Origin: JACQFK01 sp036383955
GTDB taxonomy: Bacteria > Planctomycetota > MHYJ01 > JACPRB01
Length of the DNA: 64,000 nt
NCBI GenBank assembly: GCA_036383955.1
Contig: DASVNH010000219.1
Location: 12,120 to 76,119, forward strand
Direction: 5' to 3'
This document shows positions 41,427 through 49,276 of the stretch, in pieces. The notes beneath the pieces were generated by a model. The model worked only from the letters and a program-made list of their open reading frames with translations, did no database searches and was not told the origin of the DNA. The position numbers were made by a program, and so were the translations under genes. How positions within the stretch are numbered: position 1 is the first letter of the stretch; each line of letters begins with the position of its first letter.

Positions 41427-42455
41427 TCAGGTTGTGGATGAGTTGGCCGGAGCCATGGGCCCCGGTGTTTCGGTGCTGACCTTGAGACCAATTTGGTAGT
41501 TTGGAAAGCCCGTCACCTCGTGAGTGATGTACTTGAGCCCTCCCTCCTTGGTGGGCCGCAAGATTATGCGAGAATTGACCTCCTTGCCATCAATCTTTCC
41601 GCCCGCAGTTAGTGCGTAGGCCAGAATTCCGCCAAAGTCGACCGGTTCGTACTTCGAGCAGGTCAGAGGCAAACAGTAGCGCTTGAGTGTGAGGTTGACG
41701 GTGAAGTCGATAGCCTCGACCGGCAGCCACTCGGAGCCGTGCTGCAGCTCCACGGGGAGGAAAGGCGTGGACTTGAAGGTCCACTGGTGGCCTGGGTACT
41801 CCCCATCCTGAAGCTTGTCGATTGCGTCCCGGTGCTTCTGACTCTCAATCTGCGACAACCACTGGGCTGTGATTAGTGCGCCCGTGTCTACGCGGCGGAG
41901 GATTCGGGAGCCGATGGGCGCGTCTTTGACCGGCTCCAACGGCATGCGCTTGACAATGAGAGCGAATGTGGCGGTCTTGATCGTGATGTCGAGCTTCGAG
42001 AACCACATCGTCTTGTCGCCGAGCGTGAACGGCCAATCCTTACCCTCAAGCTCGGAAAGTGTCAAAAGCTTGATGCGCGGCCCTCGCGTCTTGGCGTCGT
42101 CGATAACGGATTGGGGGAACCCTTTCTCCGCAACGCAGATCAAGCCCGCCGCGCCGACTTGGTCCAGCTTCGTAATCCAGCCGTCGTAATCTCCTTGGTC
42201 GACATTCCGGACCCGCTTCTGCACCTCGACGATCCAGACGCTTTCACGTTCTGGTGGGCCACGTCTGATGACGACGTCGCACTGCCTCTTGTGGGGCGTG
42301 TTCGCGGTCCCAGCCGTCCTATGGTTAGTAAGCCTCTGATCGCGCTCCACATGGGCGTTGGGCTCCAGGCTCTTTTCGAGCAAGCAGACCACCTGCTCCA
42401 TGAGTTCCCACTTCTTCTCCCGCCGGGCCTTCTTCTCGCGCGATGCTTGGCCCAT
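41427..42455 (-). CDS. Putative restriction-endonuclease-like protein, island gene
   Basis: 342 residues. The Lys/Arg-rich N-terminus (QASREKKARREKKWELMEQVVCLLEKSL) is followed by HKRQCDVVIRRGPPERESVWIVEVQKRVRNVDQGDYDGWITKLDQVGAAGLICVAEKGFPQSVIDDAK, which has the D-x(n)-E-x-Q/K pattern and following helix of the PD-(D/E)xK/Mrr-type fold. The C-terminal 200 residues are unrecognised. It starts 2 bp after the 199-residue gene's stop, with AAGGTG as ribosome-binding site, so the two form an operon. Confidence 0.55.
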   Translation of the reverse strand: MGQASREKKARREKKWELMEQVVCLLEKSLEPNAHVERDQRLTNHRTAGTANTPHKRQCDVVIRRGPPERESVWIVEVQKRVRNVDQGDYDGWITKLDQVGAAGLICVAEKGFPQSVIDDAKTRGPRIKLLTLSELEGKDWPFTLGDKTMWFSKLDITIKTATFALIVKRMPLEPVKDAPIGSRILRRVDTGALITAQWLSQIESQKHRDAIDKLQDGEYPGHQWTFKSTPFLPVELQHGSEWLPVEAIDFTVNLTLKRYCLPLTCSKYEPVDFGGILAYALTAGGKIDGKEVNSRIILRPTKEGGLKYITHEVTGFPNYQIGLKVSTETPGPMAPANSSTT

Positions 42456-42457
42456 GG

Positions 42458-43057
42458 TTACACCTTGTTCCAGATGGAAATGAAGCCGTCCGCTTCGCCT
42501 TCGAGCAGAGCCGTGAGATCTTTCTCTTTGGACGAATGCGTATACAACTTGCTCGAGCGGATGTCGAGCACACCGAACACTGTTCCGGCTTCGGCTCCGT
42601 CATCAAGCGCCGACTTCATGAGCTGGAGAATCACGGCCACCTTCGACTTGGTCAGGTCTTCGTCCTTGAAGTACATCTTGATCTGATGATGTTTGCCGTC
42701 GATCTCCATCCCAAGTTCTGGGTTCACAACCACCTTGAGGCTGTTGTAGGTCCAGTCCTCTCGCAGAGTTCCTGTCCATGCGATGTCCTTGCGGCCGAGA
42801 AACTTCTTATAGCCTGATACCACTCGGGAGTAATTCAGCTTCTTGGGTGCGTGGGCGTTCTCCACTAAGACGTCGAGCTTGGTCTTGTCGAGTTCCCCCT
42901 GTGAATGGTGCCTCACGATGCCGTCACGGAGCATCTTGTAAAAATCTTGAGCGGGGCTGTAGTTGTCCTTGTGTTTGATCCGGCGCACTTGCGTGAGCCG
43001 TGGCCCCGACGTCTTGAGCAAGTAATCCACGAACTCGGTAAGCGACACTCGAGGCAT
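42458..43057 (-). CDS. 199-residue island protein, unknown function
   Basis: Starts behind a strong GGAGGAG. A helical N-terminus (LTEFVDYLLKTSGPRLTQVRRIKHKDNYSPAQDFYKMLRDGIVRHH) is followed by beta-rich NSLKVVVNPELGMEIDGKHHQIKMYFKDEDLTKSKVAVILQLMKSAL and VFGVLDIRSSKLYTHSSKEKDLTALLEGEADGFISIW. A family could not be named; the layout suggests a partner of the downstream nuclease-like protein, encoded in the same operon. Confidence 0.6.
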   Translation of the reverse strand: MPRVSLTEFVDYLLKTSGPRLTQVRRIKHKDNYSPAQDFYKMLRDGIVRHHSQGELDKTKLDVLVENAHAPKKLNYSRVVSGYKKFLGRKDIAWTGTLREDWTYNSLKVVVNPELGMEIDGKHHQIKMYFKDEDLTKSKVAVILQLMKSALDDGAEAGTVFGVLDIRSSKLYTHSSKEKDLTALLEGEADGFISIWNKV

Positions 43058-43330
43058 GACTCCTCCTGCAAGAACAGATCCATTTACTCGGGTCGAGCAG
43101 GGGGAACCACTGCGACGGCGTGCTCGGAGTACCGGCGTGCCTGCTGGTGATTCTGTTCCCTAACGCCCCATTCCTGGGAGGCGAACAACTCGCCTCTCTC
43201 CACATGTTCTACGGTTGCCAGACCGGGCGGGGTTCAGTCGTGCTAAAAAGAATCCGCGCCCTCAGCTTTCCATATGACGCGGAGCTGCTCGCGGGGTGGG
43301 TATAGCGAACGCTTCCTAACGAAAGGTAAG

Positions 43331-44449
43331 ATGCCCGCCATGAAACCCGTTCTCGTGTCCACCTCGGCGGAGCTCGCGACGGCCGCCGCCGCACTGGCCG
43401 GCGCTCCTCGCTACTTCATCGACACGGAGTTCGACTTCGGGCCGGGGACGCGGCGGCTGGCGCTTATCCAGGTGTCGCGCGGGGGGGATGAGGCGTTCCT
43501 GGTCGACGCCGTCAAGCTCACCGCACTCGAGCCGCTCGGGGCGGCCATCGGCCGGGCCGACACCGAATGGGTCCTTCACGCGGGGAAGCTGGATGTCGAG
43601 CTTCTGCTCGCCGCCCTCAAGCTGCCGGCCGCGCCCGCTTTGTTCGACACCCAGGTCGCCTGGGGGCTCCTCGGCCCCGAATTCCCCGTCTCCCTCGCCT
43701 ATCTGCTCTACCGCCTCCTCGGCCTCCGCAGCATGAAAGGCGAGCAGGCCGGCGACTGGATCCGCAGGCCGCTAAGCCCCGAACAGATCGCGTACGCGGC
43801 GGAGGATGTCGCCCACCTGCCCGAGCTCCGCGACGCCCTCGGCGGCAAGCTTCGCGAGAAGGGTCGCGAAGCCGCCGCCTTCGCCGCCTCCGCCGAAGCC
43901 TGCGCCGAAGACATGGACGCCGCCGTCACCCTCGACGACTTCCGCAACGCGTGGCAGCTCGACGCCTCCGGCCTCGCCGTCCTCAAGCATCTCATCGACG
44001 CCCATAACGCCCTGCCCGCCGAGGAGCGCGCGTTCGCCCTGCCGACCCGCGCCTTCCTCTCCGTCGCCAAGCTCATCCCCGAGTCCGCCGAGGAGTTCTC
44101 CCGCATCAAGGGCGTCCCGTTCGCCTGGGTCAAGCGCCACGGCCAGGCCCTCGCCAACACGCTCGTGCGGGTCTCGTTCGACTCCCGCAAGGACCCCTTC
44201 GTCCCGCTGGAGCCGCCGCCCTACGCGACCTGGCCCGACATCCTCGCGGAAGGCTGGCTCCGCGACGCCGCCGCGCGCGCCTGCGCCGCCCTCGAGATCT
44301 CCCCCGACCTCGTCTTCCCCGGCCGCCTCATCGGCGCCATGGCGAAGAAAGTCGCGGCCGCCGGGAAGGGCGCCGCCCTCGACGCCCTCAACGGCTGGCG
44401 CCGCGAGCTGCTCGGGGATTCGTTGACGGTCAAGCCGTCGACGTCCTAG
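43331..44449 (+). CDS. rnd: Ribonuclease D-like 3'-5' exonuclease with HRDC domain
   Basis: 372 residues; start taken at ATG 43331 after GAAAGG (43340 is an alternative). DEDDy motifs: FIDTEFDFG (DxE), VLHAGKLDVELLL (Asp), and YAAEDVAHLPEL (Y-x3-D). LLYRLLGLRSMKGEQAGDWIRRPLSPEQIAYA is typical RNase D. An HRDC-like helical domain follows (residues 210-290). It trims structured RNA 3' ends such as tRNA precursors. High-GC codon use resumes here, marking the island's right edge. Confidence 0.9.
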   Translation: MPAMKPVLVSTSAELATAAAALAGAPRYFIDTEFDFGPGTRRLALIQVSRGGDEAFLVDAVKLTALEPLGAAIGRADTEWVLHAGKLDVELLLAALKLPAAPALFDTQVAWGLLGPEFPVSLAYLLYRLLGLRSMKGEQAGDWIRRPLSPEQIAYAAEDVAHLPELRDALGGKLREKGREAAAFAASAEACAEDMDAAVTLDDFRNAWQLDASGLAVLKHLIDAHNALPAEERAFALPTRAFLSVAKLIPESAEEFSRIKGVPFAWVKRHGQALANTLVRVSFDSRKDPFVPLEPPPYATWPDILAEGWLRDAAARACAALEISPDLVFPGRLIGAMAKKVAAAGKGAALDALNGWRRELLGDSLTVKPSTS

Positions 44450-44525
44450 AATCCCCGAACATCGGACCGGGGGAGCGTGCGGCGTCGTATCTCCCGGCTC
44501 ACGCTCCTCCCGAGGGAGGAAGCGC

Positions 44526-46253
44526 ATGCTCAAGTGCGACGTCGTCATGAAGGGCGGCATCACCAGCGGGATCGTGTATCCGAAGGCCGTCGCCGCCCTC
44601 GCCAAGACCTACGCCTTCCAGTCCATCGGCGGGACGTCCGCGGGCGCCATCGCGGCCGCCGCCACCGCCGCCGCCGAGTACGGCCGACGGCACGGCAACG
44701 CCCAGGCCTTCGACGAGCTCGAGAAGCTGCCCGACCAGCTGGGCGAGACGGTGAACGGCGCGCCCAAGCTGCTCTCGCTCTTCAAGCCCCAGACGGAAAC
44801 CGAGCCGCTCTTCCACGTGCTGCTCGCCGGCCTGAAGGGCGTCGGCGCCGCCGTCGGCGAGGCCGTCCGCCGCTACGCGCTCGCCGGCCTGCTCGGCGCC
44901 CTCCCGATCCTCGTCATCCTGATGCCGTTCTTCAGCCTCGCCAACCTGCTCGCCGGCAACTTCTTCGCCGTGATCCTCGGCGTCTTCCCCTGGCTGCTCC
45001 TGTCGGCCGTCGGGTTCGCCGTCGGCGTCGCGCTCGGGGTGAAGAGCGACCTCCAGAAAAAGATCCCCGCCAACCTGTTCGGCCTCTGCAGCGGCCTGGG
45101 CGACGGCGCCCTCACCCCCTGGCTCTACGAGCTCTTCCAGAAGCTCTCCGGTAAGAAAGACGGGCCGCTGACGTTCGGCGACCTCCAGGGCGACCAGATC
45201 GACCTCCAGATGATGACCACCAGCCTCACCCACGGCCGGCCCTACCGCGTGCCGCTCGAGGGGAAGGCGTTCTACTTCCGGGAAGCCGACTTCCTCCGCC
45301 TCTTCCCGAAGGAGGTCGTCGACTGGATGAAAGCCCACGCCCCCGCCGAGACGGGCCCGCGGGCGGCCGACGAGTTCCTGCGCTGGCCGGAGGCGAAGGA
45401 TCTGCCGGTGGTCGTCGGGACCCGCCTGAGCCTGTCCTTCCCGCTGCTCATCAGCGCGGTGCCGCTCTACGCGATCGACTTCGACCGCCCGGAGGGCGAG
45501 CGCAAGCCCGAGCCCTGCTGGTTCTCCGACGGCGGCATCTCGTCGAACTTCCCGGTGCACTTCTTCGACGCCCCGCTGCCCGGCTGGCCCACGTTCGCCA
45601 TCAACCTGCGCGCGTTCCCGGGACGTCCGACCTCCGACGAGGAGGTCTGGATGCCGAAGGACAACAAAGAGGGGCGGCGGGAGTGGTGGAACCGCTTCGA
45701 GGGGCGCGGGACGGCCGGCTTCGTGGGCTCGATCCTGGACGCGATGCAGAACTGGCAGGACAACACGCAGCTGCGGATGCCGGGCTACCGCGACCGCGTG
45801 GCGCACGTGGGGCTCGGGCCGGACGAGGGCGGGCTCAACCTGGCGATGCCGCCCGAGCGCATCGCGGCGCTCTCCGGCCGCGGGAAAAAAGCGGGCGAGA
45901 CGCTCGCGGCGCGCTTCACGCCGGGCAGCGCCGAGAAGCTCAACTGGGAGAACCACCGCTGGGTGCGCTTCCGCTCGTCGCTCGCCACGCTCGAGGAGCT
46001 CTTCGCCAAGCTCGCGAAGAAGCTCGACCCCGCCGCGCCGCCGTTTCAGGCCGGCGACGTCCCCTACGGCGAGCTCGTGTCCAAGAAAGACGCGGTGAGC
46101 TACGACTGGGAGCGGAGCGAGCAGCGGGAGCGCGCGGAAAAAGCGCTCGCCGAGCTGCGCGCGATCTCGATGGAATGGACGGCCTCGCCGCAAAAGCTGG
46201 CCGAAGGCTCGCCGCAGCCCACGCCGGAGCTGCGGGCGCGGCCGAAGATCTGA
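44526..46253 (+). CDS. Patatin-like phospholipase with internal membrane segment
   Basis: 575 residues. The oxyanion and nucleophile region VVMKGGITSGIVYPKAV ... GGTSAGAIAAA (GxSxG) and catalytic Asp in WFSDGGISSNFPVHFFDAPLPGWPTFAINL define a patatin acyl hydrolase. Unusually, residues 115-185 contain two or three hydrophobic helices (YALAGLLGALPILVILMPFFSLANLLAGNFFAVILGVFPWLLLSAVGFAVGVALGV) between Ser and Asp, so the enzyme is probably membrane-embedded. It heads a three-gene unit. Confidence 0.88.
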   Translation: MLKCDVVMKGGITSGIVYPKAVAALAKTYAFQSIGGTSAGAIAAAATAAAEYGRRHGNAQAFDELEKLPDQLGETVNGAPKLLSLFKPQTETEPLFHVLLAGLKGVGAAVGEAVRRYALAGLLGALPILVILMPFFSLANLLAGNFFAVILGVFPWLLLSAVGFAVGVALGVKSDLQKKIPANLFGLCSGLGDGALTPWLYELFQKLSGKKDGPLTFGDLQGDQIDLQMMTTSLTHGRPYRVPLEGKAFYFREADFLRLFPKEVVDWMKAHAPAETGPRAADEFLRWPEAKDLPVVVGTRLSLSFPLLISAVPLYAIDFDRPEGERKPEPCWFSDGGISSNFPVHFFDAPLPGWPTFAINLRAFPGRPTSDEEVWMPKDNKEGRREWWNRFEGRGTAGFVGSILDAMQNWQDNTQLRMPGYRDRVAHVGLGPDEGGLNLAMPPERIAALSGRGKKAGETLAARFTPGSAEKLNWENHRWVRFRSSLATLEELFAKLAKKLDPAAPPFQAGDVPYGELVSKKDAVSYDWERSEQRERAEKALAELRAISMEWTASPQKLAEGSPQPTPELRARPKI

Positions 46254-46265
46254 GGAGGGAAAAGC

Positions 46266-46604
46266 ATGGGACTCTGGTCCAAGAACAACCGGGCGTGCAA
46301 GACCCTGTGGGTCAGCGCGCGCTACCTCAAGCAGTATTCGGAGGTCTTCGACGACGCGGGCGCCCTCAAGATGCGGGGCCTCGAGTTCTGGAAGGACGAT
46401 CTCGACCTCCGCAAGATCGAGGCGGGCGCGCTCGCCACGCAGCTCTCGGACATGTTCCGGAAGCTCTTCGGCGCGAAGTTCGAGAAGGACGTCGCGGCCC
46501 CCCAGGCCGTCGAGGGCATGCGCGGCGTCCTGATCGAGGGGAACAAGACGATGGCCGACTTGGCGGAGAAGGTCGATGCTTTGTTTTATTTCAAAGGCGA
46601 GTAG
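46266..46604 (+). CDS. 112-residue helical protein in patatin operon
   Basis: Begins behind GAGGAGGGAAAAGC, 12 bp after the patatin stop. The product is charged and helical (KNNRACKTLWVSARYLKQYSEVFDDAGALKMRGLEFWKDDLDLRKIEAGALATQLSDMFRKLFG), without a recognised domain. Its 3' end overlaps the next gene by 29 bp, indicating translational coupling. Confidence 0.65.
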   Translation: MGLWSKNNRACKTLWVSARYLKQYSEVFDDAGALKMRGLEFWKDDLDLRKIEAGALATQLSDMFRKLFGAKFEKDVAAPQAVEGMRGVLIEGNKTMADLAEKVDALFYFKGE

Positions 46605-48075
46605 CCTCGTCCTGGCCGCGCTGCTCGCGGGCCCCGAGGTGAAGCTCGAGGACGCCGCGGCGGGGCAGCCGCTCAAGGTGTCGTGGAAGGGCTTCGAGAA
46701 GGCGGGCGACGACATCCTCGGCTACCACTACCGCGTGATCTCGAAGGAGGGGGCGACGGACGTCGTGCTCCGCGACTTCGTGCGCGTGCCGGCGGGGAAG
46801 ACGTCGATCGTGATCTCCGGCCTCCGCCTGGAGCCGAACCAGACGATCGCGGTGGTGGTGGCGGTGCGCTACGCGTCGAAGCCGCGGACGCGGACGCTCC
46901 TGACGGAGTCGAACAGGATCAAGATCACGGCCCCGCCCGCGGAGGAGGAGCCGGAGGTCGACGAAACGCCCGCCGGCGCGCTGCTGCGCTTCGCGTCGGG
47001 GGTCGAGGGGCTGTCGGCCCGCCCCGCGGACGGCGACGCCCCGGGCGAGGCGGTGCTGCGCGCGCTCGAGAATCCCGAGACGCTGAACGCGGTGCTGAAG
47101 TCGCTGCTGGCGGGGGATCACGGGCTGCGGCTGCTGAAGGACCTCAAGCTGGAGATCAAGGCGCTGCAGGCGAACGAGGGCGAGACGGTGCTGGGCGTGG
47201 GCTGGACCTACGACAAGGTGGTGACGTCGCTGCCGTTCGACCTCCCCTCGACGCACGGGTTCGACCTGCGGGTGGAGTCGGAGGGGACGGCGGCGTTCGA
47301 CCGGGAGCAGAACCCGAAGGACTTCCTCAAGGCGGCGGTGGGGCTGAGCTTTTTCGCGTCGTTCGGCGGCGTGGTCGGGGAGGCGGACGCGGCGACGCAG
47401 GACAAGCTGAACGCGCTGGTCGACGTCCTGGTCGACATCAAGGACGCGCGCGAGCTGGACCGGTCCGAGCACTGGCGGGCCTTCGACGAGATCGTGCGGC
47501 GCTACCTGACGACGCAAGTCTACGTGGACCTGGGCGTGGACGCGGGCCTGGAGGCGAACCAGGGCTTCACGTCGAAGCAGGCGGTCTTCGAAGCCAAACT
47601 CGGCTTCGACGTGAAGGCGTGGAACGACGGCGACCCGCTGGCGCAGCTGAACCTCTTCGACTGGCCCTTCGCGGTGCTGCGCTTCATGACGGGCTACGAC
47701 GAGAAGGTGAGCGTGCGCGGCTCGACGATTCCGGTGCTGCGCGCGGCGATCGGCCTCGTCGATCCGTTTGAAGGCGATCCGCGCGACGACGTGGGCGACG
47801 ACTCGTCGTTCTGGCGCTACACGCTCAAAGCCGGCTTCCGCACGCCGGTCGCGCGCGTGGCCGGCAGCACGGTCCACTTCGAGGCCTACTACCGCTACGA
47901 CCGCGAGCTGGGCCCCTCGCGCGAGGTGCGGACGGCCGAGCTCGACACCTACCGCTACTACACGGTGACCGTGGTGAGCGCGACGGGCGTCTACGCGAGC
48001 TACGCCGGCGGCCACCTGCCCTTCGACGCCGAGAAGGACCAGATCTACGAGGCCGGCCTCCGGGTCAGCTTCTGA
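46576..48075 (+). CDS. Exported protein with fibronectin-like start and possible outer-membrane C-terminus
   Basis: 499 residues. Signal peptide (MLCFISKASSLVLAALLAG), a fibronectin-III-like domain (LKVSWKGFEKAGDDILGYHYRVISKEG ... SIVISGLRLEPNQTIAVVVAVRYAS), a helical middle, and alternating amphipathic strands at the C-terminus ending in EAGLRVSF. The terminal Phe and strand pattern suggest outer-membrane insertion. Third gene of the patatin operon; no enzyme motif. Confidence 0.65.
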   Translation: MLCFISKASSLVLAALLAGPEVKLEDAAAGQPLKVSWKGFEKAGDDILGYHYRVISKEGATDVVLRDFVRVPAGKTSIVISGLRLEPNQTIAVVVAVRYASKPRTRTLLTESNRIKITAPPAEEEPEVDETPAGALLRFASGVEGLSARPADGDAPGEAVLRALENPETLNAVLKSLLAGDHGLRLLKDLKLEIKALQANEGETVLGVGWTYDKVVTSLPFDLPSTHGFDLRVESEGTAAFDREQNPKDFLKAAVGLSFFASFGGVVGEADAATQDKLNALVDVLVDIKDARELDRSEHWRAFDEIVRRYLTTQVYVDLGVDAGLEANQGFTSKQAVFEAKLGFDVKAWNDGDPLAQLNLFDWPFAVLRFMTGYDEKVSVRGSTIPVLRAAIGLVDPFEGDPRDDVGDDSSFWRYTLKAGFRTPVARVAGSTVHFEAYYRYDRELGPSREVRTAELDTYRYYTVTVVSATGVYASYAGGHLPFDAEKDQIYEAGLRVSF

Positions 48076-48091
48076 GAGTTATCCTTCTGGC

Positions 48092-49273
48092 ATGACGTTC
48101 CGCTGCGCGTGCGGACGCGAGATCGCGGGGCCCGGCTGCCCGGCCTGCGGCGCGCTCTACGACCTTCGGCCCGGCTGGCGCGCGGTCCGCTGCGCGTGCG
48201 GCGCCACCGCGCTCGCCGCGCCGGGGCAGGTGGGGACGTCGATCCCCTGCGCCGGCTGCTTCCTCCGCGTCGCGGTGCCTCCGGACGCGCCGCCCGCGCC
48301 GCCGGTCCTGAAGCGGCCGCCGCGGGGGACGTCGACGGCCGTCTCCGGCGGGATCCGCGACCGCCTGCGCTGGCTCTTCCCGCTGACGCTGCTGCCGCTG
48401 CTGATCCACACGTTCCACGCGGGCGACGAGCCGTCGGTGCGGGACCTGATGCGGCGGGCGGTCGAGGAGAACCCGGTGGTGGTCGAGCCGGGGGTCATCA
48501 TCGCGACGGTCGACGACCTGTTCCGGGTGCTGCGGATCGAGAGGGTGGAGGGCGCGTTCCACTCCCGCTTCACGGGGGCGCACTGGCTCTACGCGGCCCT
48601 GGCGGCGGCCGGCTTCTGGGCGCTGATCGTGGGATTGTTCCCGCTGGGCCGCGCGAACTCGCTTCATCTGTGGACGGTGGGCCTGCTGATCGGCACGGGA
48701 GGGATCCTGCTGCTGCTGGGGCTGCACCGGCTGCCGTTCGTGAAAGTGATGTACGACGCGGCGTTCGGCGAGACCGGCTTCGTCACCAGCCTGGTCGGCT
48801 ACACGCTGGGGATCGGCGTCTGCGAGGAGCTGGTGAAGCTGCTGCCGCTGGCGGTCGTGTTCCGGAAGGGGGGGACGCTCGACGTCCGCGGCGCCGTGGC
48901 GTGGGGCCTGGCGATGGGCGCGGGCTTCGGCGTGAGCGAGGCGGTCTTCTTTTCGGCCAACGCCTACAACGGCCTGCGGCCGGGCGGGATCTACGTGGTG
49001 CGCTTCGTGAGCGTGGTGGCGCTGCACATGGCGTGGAGCGGGACGGCGGCGGCGTGGCTGTGGACCCGCCGCGACGAGATCGGGGACGCCGAACACGCGT
49101 GGAGCGGGCTGTGGCCGATGCTGACGGCCTCGGCGGGATCCATCCTCCTGCACGGCCTCTACGACGGCTTTCTGAAGTTCGGCGTCGGCATCACCGCTCT
49201 CTGCGTGGCCGCCCTCAGCTTCGTCTACTTCTTCTGGTCCGTCGACCGCAAGCTGGCGGAGGAGCGGGGGTGA
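48092..49273 (+). CDS. PrsW-family intramembrane metalloprotease with N-terminal zinc ribbon
   Basis: 393 residues. Residues 1-60 hold several CxC/CxxC pairs (FRCACGREIAGPGCPACGAL; VRCACGATAL; CAGCFLRV) forming zinc-ribbon-like knuckles. The rest is a polytopic PrsW protease: CEELVKLLPL (EExxK), MGAGFGVSEAVFFSANAY (Exx-F-like) and VVALHMAWSG plus LHGLYDGF (His ligands). PrsW-type proteases release anti-sigma factors by site-1 cleavage in Bacillus; two ECF systems occur in this window but none is adjacent. Confidence 0.87.
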   Translation: MTFRCACGREIAGPGCPACGALYDLRPGWRAVRCACGATALAAPGQVGTSIPCAGCFLRVAVPPDAPPAPPVLKRPPRGTSTAVSGGIRDRLRWLFPLTLLPLLIHTFHAGDEPSVRDLMRRAVEENPVVVEPGVIIATVDDLFRVLRIERVEGAFHSRFTGAHWLYAALAAAGFWALIVGLFPLGRANSLHLWTVGLLIGTGGILLLLGLHRLPFVKVMYDAAFGETGFVTSLVGYTLGIGVCEELVKLLPLAVVFRKGGTLDVRGAVAWGLAMGAGFGVSEAVFFSANAYNGLRPGGIYVVRFVSVVALHMAWSGTAAAWLWTRRDEIGDAEHAWSGLWPMLTASAGSILLHGLYDGFLKFGVGITALCVAALSFVYFFWSVDRKLAEERG

Positions 49274-49276
49274 CCC

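Noticed and set aside
41305..41499. 64-codon plus-strand ORF in the island
   Set aside because: Overlaps the 3' end of the nuclease-like gene and has no ribosome-binding site or recognisable fold.
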